Assembly: GCA_932294295.1 (NCBI GenBank)
Contig: OW028573.1
Span: 69,107,829 to 69,171,828 of the forward strand
Direction: 5' to 3'
DNA: 64,000 bases
From: Alitta virens
Taxonomy: Eukaryota > Annelida > Polychaeta > Phyllodocida > Nereididae
The notes below the pieces were generated by a model. The model worked only from the letters and a program-made list of their open reading frames with translations. It did no database searches and was not told the origin of the DNA. The position numbers were made by a program, and so were the translations under genes. Shown here one piece after another: positions 51,001 to 57,890 of the stretch (the first letter of the stretch is position 1; every line of letters begins with the position of its first letter).

Positions 51001-51347
51001 AATTCAATGAGAATTTTAGAAATTGCATAAAAACCAATGTAAAGATTTAACACAATTACAGTTCATTGCAAGTAAATGCTATTTCTCCATAGTGGCATCT
51101 CTGCTGAAGAAGTAAACCAATTTGAGTCATGAACATGATGTTTTATACTATACATTTCTCCTTTCCAGCAAGCAACAGTGTTGGCAATTTGTTCAGCATG
51201 GCAGGACAAATCGGTCGTGCCGTGGGCACCCTTGTGACCGTTATGACTGATGAGGAAGGTAGCGGTAGTGATGACGACATGCCACCGCTGTATCAGCATC
51301 ATCACCATCTTCATCTCCATCACCATTATTCTGGCTTGCCACATTGA
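1885..51347 (+). CDS. DMD: Dystrophin, 3' half of gene (29 exons, 5' end outside window)
   Basis: Dystrophin links cortical actin to the dystroglycan complex at the plasma membrane. Exons: 1885-1966, 15735-16180, 24003-24157, 27178-27394, 38734-38903, 40734-40890, 42641-42761, 42958-43115, 43317-43451, 43769-43899, 44013-44107, 44304-44360, 44963-45023, 45124-45185, 45360-45434, 45542-45746, 45828-45913, 46063-46220, 47003-47172, 47356-47467, 47715-47851, 48037-48105, 48200-48244, 48679-48745, 48856-48947, 49178-49406, 50203-50389, 50775-50882, 51169-51347. Every junction is GT-AG, every phase matches, and the sum is 3966 nt (1321 codons plus stop) without an internal stop. Domain order is spectrin repeats, hinge, WW (about 642-680), EF region (683-857), ZZ (895-945) and coiled coil (1058-1164). 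Similarity to vertebrate dystrophin/utrophin, recalled from knowledge, is strongest from WW to coiled coil. One gene standing for both dystrophin and utrophin is usual outside vertebrates. The actin-binding half is not in the window. Confidence 0.97.
2849..3030. repeat. CTG/TGC trinucleotide repeat cluster
   Basis: Two imperfect CTG tracts (2849-2895 and 2966-3030) sit close together. Interrupting triplets (CTT, TTG, CTA, AAT) are single-base variants. On translation they give the poly-Cys, poly-Ser or poly-Ala frames seen here, which are not genes. Confidence 0.95.
3615..3642. repeat. GAT/GCT trinucleotide repeat
   Basis: Short run of GATGAT then GCT units in the same intron as the larger clusters. 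Confidence 0.85.
8035..8790 (-). pseudogene. Unidentified decayed coding stretch
   Basis: The - strand reads [20 protein letters not shown], a stop, then [20 protein letters not shown] and [20 protein letters not shown]. Near 8510 the frame shifts to one that stays open for 158 codons (8511-8035; [14 protein letters not shown]). The even amino-acid mix over 200 residues, across one stop and one frameshift, looks like former protein-coding DNA rather than chance. I do not recognise the family. A transposon gene or a retrocopy are both possible. Confidence 0.4.
10004..10056. repeat. Short TGACCACT repeats
   Basis: Four copies of GACCACT within about 45 bases, spaced 12-16 bases apart. A related TGACCAG cluster occurs at 20010-20055 in the next intron. 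Confidence 0.75.
13009..13033 (+). repeat. AATAAA plus (ACCT)n tail
   Basis: CAATAAACAAACCTACCTACC: a poly(A)-like signal followed by a short ACCT microsatellite. It may be the 3' tail of an old retroposon on the + strand. Confidence 0.4.
13681..13809. promoter_or_regulatory. CpG-dense patch with CRE palindrome
   Basis: Roughly 15 CpG in the last 95 bases, in DNA otherwise poor in CpG. It includes a perfect 13-bp tandem (GTCGCGTCTTGTG at 13721 and 13734), repeated GGACGTCGTTT (13771, 13783) and the CREB-type palindrome TGACGTCA (13802-13809). It could be an internal promoter or enhancer of dystrophin. Confidence 0.35.
15262..15440. repeat. CTG tract and facing CAG tract
   Basis: CTG units at 15262-15303 and CAG units at 15421-15438, about 0.3 kb upstream of the 15735 exon. 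As facing complements they could form an RNA hairpin. Confidence 0.9.
15735..16180 (+). CDS. DMD: Dystrophin exon: Ser/Pro-rich insert plus spectrin helices
   Basis: The acceptor is gtttcag and the donor gtaagt; the exon is read in phase 1 to 0 and encodes 149 residues. About the first 81 (partial-protein residues 28-108) are low complexity: Ser/Thr/Pro/Asp/Glu with runs of five Ser and eight Pro. The remainder starts [19 protein letters not shown] and resembles helix C of one spectrin repeat and helix A of the next, including a Trp at the position seen in other repeats. The insert occupies the place of the short helix B-C loop in vertebrate dystrophin and may act as an extra hinge. A possible internal intron (CAG/gtagtc at 15882) was rejected because no acceptor keeps frame. 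Confidence 0.92.
20010..20055. repeat. Short TGACCAG repeats
   Basis: Four copies of GACCAG within about 45 bases (gaccagcagtgaccaggctg and onward). Confidence 0.7.
22540..22572. repeat. AGC/AGT trinucleotide repeat
   Basis: GCAGCAGTAGCAGTAGCAGC stretch, the CAG-orientation counterpart of the CTG clusters. Confidence 0.85.
24003..24157 (+). CDS. DMD: Dystrophin exon: spectrin repeat (SR21-like, helices B-C)
   Basis: The acceptor is ggtgtttcag and the donor gtaatt; phase 0 to 2. It begins [20 protein letters not shown] and ends with a conserved Ile-Asn-x-Ser-Trp motif (INDSW) typical of helix C in this dystrophin repeat. Confidence 0.95.
25108..25130 (+). repeat. 23-bp direct repeat, copy 1
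   Basis: TATGACTCAGGCTGTCAAGG plus ATC, identical to 26283-26305. Confidence 0.85.
26283..26305 (+). repeat. 23-bp direct repeat, copy 2
   Basis: Identical to 25108-25130. Flanks are not alike. Confidence 0.85.
27178..27394 (+). CDS. DMD: Dystrophin exon: spectrin repeat (SR22-like, helix A)
   Basis: The acceptor is cattccag and the donor gtaaga; phase 2 to 0. It encodes an Arg-Leu start, then a helix with the repeat-defining Trp ([17 protein letters not shown]). A Gly/Ser/His-rich loop ([13 protein letters not shown]) follows, longer than in vertebrate dystrophin as I recall it, then a basic helix start. Confidence 0.95.
27741..27876. repeat. Tandem duplication, ~60-bp unit
   Basis: Copies at 27741-27804 and 27815-27876, each from AATG(G)AGATAGGCTAAT to GTTAGAGAAC, diverged by indels and substitutions. 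Confidence 0.8.
29733..29868. mobile_element. Short terminal-inverted-repeat element (MITE-like)
   Basis: The left end TACTACATGGCCAA(A)TGTG continues CCACGTG. The right end is its reverse complement with about one mismatch over 25 bases. Total length is about 136 bp with no open frame, and a smaller internal inverted repeat (GTTTTCCA / TGGAAAAC). It could also be a hairpin-forming relic. Confidence 0.65.
31325..31350. repeat. Short CTG repeat
   Basis: Imperfect GCTGCTGCTGCTGATGCTG stretch. Confidence 0.8.
31855..31920. repeat. CTG repeat with GAT/TCT/CCT interruptions
   Basis: About 66 bases of TGCTGATGCTG-type units, reading as Ser/Ala-rich frames on the - strand. Confidence 0.9.
33048..33062. 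repeat. G homopolymer (15)
   Basis: Uninterrupted G run. Confidence 0.95.
33667..33757 (+). other. tRNA-like SINE remnant or tRNA pseudogene
   Basis: The A-box (TGGCGCAGTGG, 33674-33684) and a perfect B-box (GGTTCGAATCC, 33735-33745) are spaced as in a class II tRNA. The ends pair (AATTTC with GAAATT), and an anticodon-like stem CACTC/GAGTG is visible. D-stem and T-stem pairings are partly broken, and the stretch is flanked by an A run (33641-33651) and a T run (33758-33770). It is probably a tRNA-derived retroposon head rather than a working tRNA. Confidence 0.55.
33826..33874 (+). repeat. ~50-bp direct repeat, copy 1
   Basis: ATTGTTCAC, then CAGATATCTATT, a T run and AAAGAATTTTCTT, matching 34795-34848. 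Confidence 0.8.
34795..34848 (+). repeat. ~50-bp direct repeat, copy 2
   Basis: Diverged copy of 33826-33874, 970 bases away. The pair may mark duplicated ends of one old element. Confidence 0.8.
36535..36850. repeat. Three-copy diverged tandem repeat
   Basis: Units share CAGATATGA, TGCTGGTGTCAGCTAGACA, (A)AATGGAcCAGATTCT and TGGcGGAAACA; copies start near 36535, 36629 and 36772. It explains the start of a 287-codon chance open frame over 36721-37584. Confidence 0.75.
36966..37148 (+). mobile_element. Possible RNase H remnant of a retrotransposon
   Basis: The + strand frame contains [18 protein letters not shown], similar to the HVGIxGNEAADxAAK motif of retrotransposon RNase H domains. It is short, and the flanks are not recognisable. 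Confidence 0.4.
38734..38903 (+). CDS. DMD: Dystrophin exon: spectrin repeat (SR22-like, helices B-C)
   Basis: The acceptor is gattttgcag and the donor gtaagc; phase 0 to 2. It starts [20 protein letters not shown], matching the ELQxxIxAH motif of the vertebrate repeat, and contains the helix-C pattern [12 protein letters not shown]. Confidence 0.96.
38904..40733 (+). other. 1.8-kb dystrophin intron
   Basis: It holds a perfect three-copy 25-bp tandem repeat (39388-39462) and a T run near 39259. No coding content was found. Confidence 0.75.
39388..39462 (+). repeat. Perfect 25-bp tandem repeat, three copies
   Basis: Unit starts GATCTGTTGGTATTTAGCTT. The three copies are identical, suggesting recent expansion. 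Confidence 0.95.
40734..40890 (+). CDS. DMD: Dystrophin exon: spectrin repeat (SR23-like, helix A)
   Basis: The acceptor is gttctttcag and the donor gtaaaa; phase 2 to 0. It carries [19 protein letters not shown] followed by QQPIGGD, which matches the highly conserved APIGGD segment of vertebrate dystrophin exon 58-59 territory. Confidence 0.97.
40891..42640 (+). other. 1.75-kb dystrophin intron
   Basis: Near its start a 22-bp unit ending in TATATAT is duplicated (40894-40953). A T-rich run lies at 42440-42471. No genes were seen. Confidence 0.7.
40894..40953 (+). repeat. Two-copy AAATCACAGATGTTATATAT repeat
   Basis: Near-identical copies (40894 and 40931) directly after the exon donor at 40891, joined by TA-rich sequence. 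Confidence 0.75.
42641..43115 (+). CDS. DMD: Dystrophin exons (two): spectrin repeat SR23-like, helices B-C
   Basis: Exons 42641-42761 and 42958-43115 join in phase 1 through a Glu codon. The first begins [20 protein letters not shown] (helix B). The second carries [20 protein letters not shown] (helix C with the conserved Trp). Donors are gtatgg and the less standard gttagt. Confidence 0.95.
43317..44107 (+). CDS. DMD: Dystrophin exons (three): last spectrin repeat (SR24-like)
   Basis: Exons are 43317-43451, 43769-43899 and 44013-44107. The first has a Trp-x-Pro-Val motif ([16 protein letters not shown]). The second ends NRLEDLNSR. The third continues [19 protein letters not shown] then [11 protein letters not shown], nearly identical to the vertebrate sequence just before the WW domain. 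The first exon has a weak donor (AAG/gttcat), but phase and homology support it. Confidence 0.95.
44304..44360 (+). CDS. DMD: Dystrophin 57-nt exon in hinge 4 (candidate cassette)
   Basis: It is flanked by tgtttgaag/ and /gtacac and phased 1 to 1, so including or skipping it leaves the frame intact. It encodes 19 residues, roughly [19 protein letters not shown], between the last spectrin repeat and the WW domain. Vertebrate dystrophin as I recall it has only a few residues here. The polypyrimidine tract is poor, so this exon is less certain than its neighbours. Confidence 0.6.
44963..45185 (+). CDS. DMD: Dystrophin exons (two): WW domain
   Basis: Exons 44963-45023 and 45124-45185. The WW domain reads [20 protein letters not shown] and then ETTHWDHP. 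Both signature Trp residues, the Tyr-Tyr pair and the terminal Pro are present. In the family this domain, braced by the EF region, binds the PPxY tail of beta-dystroglycan. The intron splits the domain in the same place as I recall for vertebrates. Confidence 0.98.
45360..46220 (+). CDS. DMD: Dystrophin exons (four): EF-hand region
   Basis: Exons 45360-45434, 45542-45746, 45828-45913 and 46063-46220. Landmarks are [59 protein letters not shown] and [19 protein letters not shown]. These match the two EF-hand-like modules of dystrophin almost residue by residue. The loops lack a full set of calcium ligands, as is usual for the family, so the role is structural support of the WW domain. Confidence 0.98.
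46221..47002 (+). other. 0.8-kb dystrophin intron within EF/ZZ region
   Basis: No structure worth naming was seen. It separates the EF region from the exon that starts the ZZ finger. Confidence 0.7.
47003..47467 (+). CDS. DMD: Dystrophin exons (two): end of EF region and ZZ zinc finger
   Basis: Exons 47003-47172 and 47356-47467. The first has [20 protein letters not shown] and then [19 protein letters not shown]. The second has [18 protein letters not shown] and a Gly-His pair with a later His. The Cys pairs CNIC, CLRC and CQNC and the His residues form a complete ZZ-type zinc finger, which in the family stabilises dystroglycan binding and binds calmodulin. Confidence 0.98.
47715..47851 (+). 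CDS. DMD: Dystrophin exon: post-ZZ conserved segment
   Basis: The acceptor is tcatgtag and the donor gtatga; phase 0 to 2. It encodes [20 protein letters not shown], then [18 protein letters not shown], a segment strongly conserved from flies to vertebrates in my recollection. Confidence 0.98.
48037..48745 (+). CDS. DMD: Dystrophin exons (three): syntrophin-binding region
   Basis: Exons 48037-48105 (69 nt), 48200-48244 (45 nt) and 48679-48745. The first carries [13 protein letters not shown], the second [16 protein letters not shown] and the third [20 protein letters not shown]. The first two are symmetric (phase 2 to 2), so each could be skipped in frame. The corresponding vertebrate exons are alternatively spliced and carry syntrophin sites. 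Confidence 0.93.
48856..49406 (+). CDS. DMD: Dystrophin exons (two): C-terminal coiled coil
   Basis: Exons 48856-48947 and 49178-49406. They encode [22 protein letters not shown], then [20 protein letters not shown] and [20 protein letters not shown], ending LRQLLEQ. This is the leucine-heptad coiled coil that pairs with dystrobrevin in the family. It is nearly identical to vertebrate dystrophin. Confidence 0.98.
49407..50202 (+). other. 0.8-kb dystrophin intron
   Basis: AT-rich, with short TATATA runs near 49648. Nothing else was recognised. Confidence 0.7.
50203..50389 (+). CDS. DMD: Dystrophin exon: Ser-rich tail segment
   Basis: The acceptor is gttttgcag and the donor gtaccc; phase 0 to 1. 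It encodes 62 residues, Ser/Gln/Pro-rich (for example [20 protein letters not shown]). It sits where vertebrate dystrophin has its Ser-rich tail. The sequence is poorly conserved, but the frame and splice sites fit. Confidence 0.85.
50775..50882 (+). CDS. DMD: Dystrophin exon: acidic helix of C-terminal tail
   Basis: The acceptor is atttcgcag and the donor gtgagt; phase 1 to 1 (108 nt, in-frame skippable). It starts with basic [12 protein letters not shown], then [20 protein letters not shown], which matches the LEEVMEQLNNSFP motif of the vertebrate tail. Confidence 0.92.
51169..51347 (+). CDS. DMD: Dystrophin terminal coding exon
   Basis: The acceptor is ctcctttccag and the stop TGA is at 51345-51347. 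It encodes [20 protein letters not shown], then [15 protein letters not shown], then a His-rich end ([17 protein letters not shown]). The RAVxTLVxVMTD motif occurs at the C-terminus of invertebrate dystrophins as I remember them, not in human Dp427, supporting a non-vertebrate source. Confidence 0.93.
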
Positions 51348-52820
51348 CCAGACCCACCACCTTACTCATCCAAAGACTCTCGGCCAGTCGCCATTACTTG
51401 ATATAGACTCTTTTAGACCTATACGCAGTTACAGTGGAGAAATACCAATGGATATAGTTGTGTTAGTTACCTTGAAAGGTGTCTTAGAATCAAATTCACT
51501 TCTCCTTGGTGCTACTGTTACATGTAAAATGTTAATATAAAAGCAACTATACCAAGGAATTTCATTCATTAATCATAATTTTCCTCAATGTTTGAGAAAA
51601 ATCAATTGCATGGACTGCAGCATTGGTTGTGCATCAACTCTGATGCTTTAAAATTTCGTACCAGTATTTTATCATACACAATTCTTTTATCATTAACTTT
51701 GGTCATCTGTCTGTTGTCTTTTAATGGAACATTTTAAATCTGTTGTGAGATTTCAATTCATGCTTCAATCACACCATTTGCTGAACAGTTTGTATCTCTC
51801 ACAGCATGCTTAATTAGTTGTTATATGTTTTGTGTTGTAAGAGGCTAATAAGCGAGCTAGATTGAGTATGATTGGTTTGCATTTAATGATTTTATTAGGA
51901 AAGACAGAGAACTATTTTTTATACCTTTATGCTGTTCTATGTTGAAAATGTCATTCTGGACTCATCATTGAAATCTCTTGTATATTTTTATTGTATTGAC
52001 AATGGCGGTCAGTAAATAGATTTAGGAGGAGTTATTAGGCAATCGTTATCTAATTAATCATGCTACTCTTATGTATTGTGAGGCACTTTAATTCCTTGTA
52101 AACTACATAAAATTTCTTCATATGAAAACTGTCAAGTTTTCATCTTCTGCAGTATCTTGCTACTGTAGATATATATCTAGTGTGCCTTACACTATCTAGG
52201 ATGGCAGAATACTAAAATCAAAAGCTTCAAACATTTTAGAGTCCCTGCATATAAAATACAAGCAAAATGGAAATTTTATTTGTCTTTGACATTTGTTTCT
52301 TTTAACTATGAGCACAACAATTCATGTCATGTTTCAGTAATTTATTCCTTGGTGCTATAAATTATATCAAAATACATTGCATAATTATATTTTATGTATT
52401 ATGACTAATCTACACAAATCGTGTTCAGATACATTTGTTAATTATTCCTTGTTGCATTTGTCCATTTTGTAAATTGTAAATTAAGTCATATATTTCTGTA
52501 ATATAATGTATCATGGTGCTCATGTTAATTGTCCTAGAGGAATTTACCATGGACAATATATCCATGTTGGTGATATTATGTTAATCCTATCATGGTTGCT
52601 ATATTTTAACGACAGTAGTGAGTTAATATTGTTTTTACCAGTGTAAATATTTTGTAGCATAATACAAGTATGAATTACCCATACTATTCCAAGACCAATG
52701 TAATTAATATTATGAACGGTTTTATTGAAAAGTGAGGTTATATAAATTTAGAAATACATGAGCCTTACTATTGCCAAATGTTTTCCAAGTATGAAGAATA
52801 AATTTAGTTGTATCATGATT
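51348..52820 (+). other. DMD: Dystrophin 3' UTR (predicted)
   Basis: AT-rich sequence without coding content between the stop codon and the first clear AATAAA I found. A length of about 1.4-1.5 kb would be normal for the family. The end is inferred from the signal only. Confidence 0.55.
52797..52802 (+). terminator. Poly(A) signal AATAAA, dystrophin
   Basis: A canonical AATAAA followed within about 30 bases by a T/TG-rich stretch (tttttctgttg). Earlier canonical hexamers were not found downstream of the stop. Confidence 0.5.
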
Positions 52821-53490
52821 ATGCTTCCCTTTTTCTGTTGTATAAATATATTTGACAGAGAGGACACACCCTGGATTAGTCATAATACTCTTGTTCAGAA
52901 ATTTGATATCTTGGCAACACAGATGCAGTCTGCACAGATGCCATGATTGCACAATGACAATGTAGTGGCCTACTGTGTTCTGTTTACTGTGACTTCATCT
53001 TACCATAGTAGTATCAGTATTGTTGTGAGGTTACAGTCCAGATAATGCCATATCAGCTAGACTTGGCCAAGCTTGAGGGCCACCTTACCATTAAGGCCAG
53101 TACAGTGAATGGACCTGTGCACTAGTTTTGAATTACCAACTTCCTGCATAACAATTTTAGATGCCCTGAGCTGTTTGAAAAAATTGATTGAAAGTAGCAA
53201 GTTTGTAAATGTCAATGGTAGATCATTCGACATTTTTTAACTGCATTGTCTCTCGCATGAAATTACTTGTCACTGCAAGCAGAATATGCACCAGTTACCA
53301 TAACTAAAAGTAGACCAAGTACTGTGCTGTATTGCTGGGGCAAGTAAGAGACCCCCCCCCCCTTCCCAAGGGGGTAAATGTGCAACACACATGGTGTCCT
53401 CACTCATCGACTATTTTGAGCAGTAAGAACTTGCTAAAGAGAACATATTCACAAAACACAACACTAAATTGGTTTCATAAACATCTTTTT
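52821..53490. other. Intergenic spacer between convergent genes
   Basis: No open frames with support. A C run lies at 53352-53362. Two 3' ends face each other across this spacer. Confidence 0.7.
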
Positions 53491-53491
53491 T

Positions 53492-53497
53492 TTTATT
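53492..53497 (-). terminator. Poly(A) signal AATAAA, GatA gene
   Basis: TTTATT on the + strand is AATAAA on the - strand, only about 24 bases past the GatA stop codon. This implies a very short 3' UTR. Confidence 0.6.
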
Positions 53498-53520
53498 AAA
53501 ACAGCTAATCAGAACGCATG

Positions 53521-54983
53521 TCAAGAGTCTAGCCAGTCCAAATTTAAATGAGGAAAATTTAGTTGCTGCTCAAGACATTTGGCAACTGTCAGTAGCTTTT
53601 GTTCTTGGAACTGTGATGTCATAATTTGCAGGCCAATTGGAAGACTGTTGCAAGAAAGACTAGAGGGAATGGTGACAGCTGGAATTCCTGAAAAGAGAAT
53701 GAAACGTTACGAAACAGTACCACATATTACTAGTGATTAGTTTTGTAATCATATATAGTCAATTTAATGTTGCATATGAATGTCACTTCACACTATAGAA
53801 TACATACCAGCCAGATTAGCAGGCTGCGTAAACACATCTTGCTCCTGTGTACGAGTCCTGTTGTCGGCCTGGGAAAATTCAGAATACAGCGGAGCATCAC
53901 TCAGGACTGTAGGAGTTAATAGAGCATCGATTCCATTCCCAAAGACTTCAGTGAAATCATTTGCTATGAGTCTCCTCAACCGTTGAGCTTGCATGAAGTA
54001 TTTGTCATAATTTCTGAAAATCAATGGGAAACAGCAAGTGCAATTATATCTTTTGGCATAAATCCTATTTTAAATACTGATAAAAAAAAAATGGAAAAAA
54101 CAGTCATGGGAACATGAGTTAGGGATCATTACCTCTTCAGCAAAAAGTAATTTCCAGCAAGAATTCTGCCCCTGACAACATCATTAAATCCATCATGTCT
54201 GCTCTTTGCATACAAATTTTCTGTTGACGATTCATTTCCTGCTCGATGTCCTGCAAAAATTCATAGTAAAAAATATAAATTGCTTGACAACTGATTACAG
54301 CTGCACATGAAAACGTACATACACACTGAGGACAACTTCGCTAGTTACACACAAAAGCAGTCTCAGCATTAAGGCAGCTATTTCAGTTCTGTTAATTTAA
54401 TGCAAAATATAATATTGCAAAAAACTTTGTGGACTTAATTAACAGATGGCTTTATAGTGAGGTTCTTTGAAACACTTCCATGAAGCCATGAAAAATCTTG
54501 TCAATACCAGACGTATAGCAGTTGAATTACAAATATTAACCATGATTCTTTACTTTACATACCGAACTGAATGCCATCGTATCTGGCCATGTTAGATGCC
54601 ACTTCACAAGCGCATAATACAGAGTAACAGGCAATTGAATACTGAGTGTGAGGAAGAGAAACAAGTGAAATCTTTGCCCCTGCTGCCTCCAGAAGACTTG
54701 CAGCCTTTTCCCATATTTGCAAAAGGTCTTCTGATAAACCTGGTGCATGATATTCCTGAAACAATGTTGAGAATTGCATATTGGACAAGCAATAGAAATT
54801 TCATTGAATAAAGCATAATATAATCATATTGTGGAAAAGTGATGAGATTATCAGAATTCTATTATACCTTTGGAATACCAATATGAAGGCCCTTCAGTGA
54901 TACTTGGCCTTCAGGCAAAATGACTGGACTGTGCTGGTCAGCAACTGTTGTGGAGTCCTGGGGATCATGCCCAGACAAGATAT
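53521..54983 (-). CDS. QRSL1: GatA exons 6-10: C-terminal half
   Basis: Exons 54983-54868, 54755-54563, 54250-54133, 54013-53808 and 53687-53521. Landmarks are [105 protein letters not shown] and [11 protein letters not shown]. The stop TGA is at 53523-53521. Confidence 0.96.
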
Positions 54984-56920
54984 CTGAAACAATTTAATAA
55001 AACAATGTTATGAGTTAGTGAGATGCTATAGACATGAATTATCTGTTGTATTAATAGCCTTCAATCAATATGTTCTTATCACAAGACTTCTATAATCAAT
55101 TCTGTCAAGGCCAAAATTTGTTTGAAAAATTCAAGCTAAAATTCATAAGTACCCTTTAAACTTGGGCATAGCATTTTGAATTTTGAAAGCATCAACTATC
55201 TGGATAGTAACTGGACTGAGAGGATTAGCAATGCAATATTACTTAGAACATATCCAGCATCATCCACATTTCTCGTTATAATGCCAGGAACATCCAAAGA
55301 GTTGACCAGCGGAATCAAACCATGACGCGACAGCCGGCCATAGGTTGGTTTGAAACCAACAACACCACAGTAACTTGCTGGATTTCTTGTAGAGCCTCCT
55401 GTGTCCGAACCAAGAGCACTGCAAAACAAAGAATAATCAGGTTAACTTCACCGCACTCTCATACAAATCATTGTTTATTAGAAATTTAATGGACATTAAG
55501 GCATATGGATGAATTGTGTCTCTGCCACATGCAACAAGCCGCTTTTTAAGGTAACTCATACAGTTCTTTTCAAAAGAAAACTTACCAAAAAGCCATTCCA
55601 GTAGCTACAGCCACAGCACTTCCACCTGAGCTTCCTCCAGCTATGCGAAAGTCAGAGGCACCATCAGCCGGTGACGATGAGTTCTCTTTATTCCATGGGT
55701 ATTTCCATGGGTTTCGCACTGGTCCAAAACAACTATCAGTTGATCCACACCTTGAAAATGAAAGGCATAACTTGAATCTGGACTCAACTGTATCAACTAC
55801 AGCAGCAAGTATACTTCAGAGAATGAACAAGCTTCGAAGCCAATATTATGAATTCGGTAACATGCCAATATATAAAAGGTACTCAAAAACAGGTTCTTAT
55901 AAATTCCACATAAAACATTTTTTTACCAGGGAGCCACACTTACCCCATGCCAAACTCATCCATATTAGTTTTGCCAATAATGAAACTTCCATTTTCTTCA
56001 AGTTTCCTAACGACTGTGGCAGTGTACGGTGCCTCATATCCAACTAGCATTCGAGAAGCGCATGATGTTTGTAGACCTGCAGTGCTGAAGTTGTCTTTCA
56101 CAGCTACAGGTATCCCTTCTAAAGCACCATGAGGCTGATCTGTCCAATTTTAATAAAATTCATTACAGTAATTTATAAATATTGAATATAGAAATAGTGA
56201 GTAGAAGTAGACTTAGTACACGTTTTTATCTGTTATTTTTGAAAAATGTATCTGGTATGATATTACTGTGTCAATAAAAAGAATATATATATATATAAAA
56301 CCTCAGGAAGTATTTCCCTTAGGAAGCAATAAAGATTATTATATTATTAAGTGAGGAAAAGGAATGCATATACATACTCGAATTATATTTTGATTGTGCA
56401 GATATTATTCTTTCTTCTGTTACAGATGCACAGGTTTCTTTTATAAAGACATTCAGCCTCTCTAATTTCTTTATTCTTCTAAAGCAAATTTCACAAATTT
56501 CCTTAATGCTGGTTTCCTTCCTCTGAACTTTCTGAACGATCTGAAATATATAAATTATTTTAGGCCTTCATTAGTTATAGTTCATTAACTGCATTTGCTC
56601 AGTAACATGCATATTATTGATAACAATAAACATGGAATATAAACATATACCGATTTTACAAGAGGACAAGGTACTCCATCAGTCCACCAAGAAAATGTAC
56701 ACAATGCTTTCCAAACCTAATTAGTAGAAATAGTATTACACTGCAAACAGTCGGCAGCAGAAATCTGTCAGATCAAAAGCAAGTTTGACATTAGGGCGAT
56801 AATCAGTGTATAAGGTACAAAAACAGCAGTAGTCTCACATGTTTCGTGACATATCATCATATTTATACATTGGGAATAAATTAGCGAAACCATTACCTCC
56901 TTCACTGTTAATGAAAACAT
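53521..56920 (-). CDS. QRSL1: Mitochondrial glutamyl-tRNA(Gln) amidotransferase subunit A
   Basis: GatA is the amidase subunit of mitochondrial GatCAB, which converts Glu-tRNA(Gln) to Gln-tRNA(Gln) using glutamine-derived ammonia. Exons 5' to 3' on the - strand: 56920-56897, 56540-56378, 56139-55944, 55750-55586, 55418-55243, 54983-54868, 54755-54563, 54250-54133, 54013-53808, 53687-53521. All junctions are GT-AG with matching phases, 1524 nt in total, giving 507 aa plus stop; the human protein is about 528 aa. The amidase-signature triad is complete: Lys77 (GIPVAVKDN), cis-Ser168 (GGSSGGS) and Ser192 (GSDTGGS). The start ATG at 56920 gives MFSLTVKE, which aligns with the family N-terminus. 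No obvious long targeting presequence is seen. The gene appears intact and functional. Confidence 0.97.
55243..56139 (-). CDS. QRSL1: GatA exons 3-5: amidase-signature catalytic core
   Basis: Exons 56139-55944, 55750-55586 and 55418-55243. Landmarks are [68 protein letters not shown] and [20 protein letters not shown]. All three catalytic residues lie here. The donor of the last exon (A/gtaata) is fixed by the match VLNILSGHDP across the junction. Confidence 0.97.
56378..56920 (-). CDS. QRSL1: GatA exons 1-2: N-terminal helices
   Basis: Exon 56920-56897 (8 codons, donor gtaatg) joins exon 56540-56378 in phase 0. Together they read MFSLTVKE then [19 protein letters not shown], which aligns without gaps to the vertebrate start. 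Exon 2 ends in phase 1 with donor gtatgt. Confidence 0.88.
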
Positions 56921-57699
56921 AATTCAGTAGCTGTCACAGAAGAAAATGGAAAAAACTCCTTAAAAACCCTTTGACATTTTGATGCAGAAGTCACCTCTTT
57001 ACTCCGTTAATCACAAGATGTCGCGACTGGTACACACAGCATGCAGCGCCACTGCTAATTTCGCGCCAGTGCAAATAATTAGCACGGATTCTAATTAAAG
57101 GAAATACAACAAGGATGCTTTGATAAAAAATACAACAAGCTTCATGTAATGATTACAGGCAAACCACACACAGACTCGCGCTAAGACCCCTGTACTGTAG
57201 TGTACGTTATAAAAAAAAAACACCTCTCCATGTAGACTAATTTACTTCCAAAATAAATGTTTTATAACCGATTTGAAGTATATATAGATTTAAAAGCTAT
57301 ATTGGATGTAACATAATCCCCTCAGCTGAACAAAGTTTGAAGAGAGCATTGATATCACTGGGGGAAAAAAATCCATGTGTGCCCGTTATTTTTTTTTTTT
57401 TTTTTTTTTTTGGTTGGGGGGGGGGGGGGGGGGTTGTGACACTTGTTCACAATAATTGGTAGCTAATACTCTTTGCACTTAAGAGAGGTAGATTCATGAA
57501 TGAGATATAGAGTAGTCTTTGCCAGTCTTGCGTTGAACGGTTCTGACCAGCATTTAATCAAAACCCTCTGACCAGCAAACATTAGCCAAAAACCCTATTT
57601 TGGCACCATGCCCAGTTTACCTGGTTATGGTTGGTGTTTAAATGTAGTAAAACTGGTCTATTGCAATTGTAGTCAATTGTAGGTAACAAAATTAAACAA
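56921..57699. other. GatA upstream region / promoter area
   Basis: About 0.8 kb upstream of the GatA start. No clear TATA box or CpG patch. It contains a 23-base T run followed by GGTT and 18 G (57389-57433). No other gene was seen. Confidence 0.6.
57389..57433. repeat. T23-GGTT-G18 tract
   Basis: Long T run followed by a long G run. Similar T/G pairs lie at 63973-63996 and, more loosely, at 42440-42480. Confidence 0.9.
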
Positions 57700-57739
57700 T
57701 ATATTAGTAGATTTAAAATGCCCAGAATGCACCCACAGA

Positions 57740-57890
57740 GTACCTTCGATGCCAAAGCTTCTAGGGGGTCTTACAAATCTGGCTGCCTGTCTTTGAACGT
57801 TTTCCACTTTCTTTAGTCTACAGACGGATACCTGTAAGTTAGGTTCCGCATTCCGTATATGTATATCATATTGCACTTTGCATAAAAGAA
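57740..57890 (-). mobile_element. LINE reverse-transcriptase fragment (C-terminal)
   Basis: The - strand frame contains RLKKVENVQRQAARFV, a motif typical of the C-terminal part of CR1/L2/Jockey-type ORF2 proteins. It lies just past the 3' end of the larger LINE and is a separate, heavily truncated copy. Confidence 0.65.

Noticed and set aside
54536..54811. Other frames overlapping the GatA exon, both strands
   Set aside because: Shadows of GatA exon 54563-54755; only the frame with [20 protein letters not shown] matches the family.
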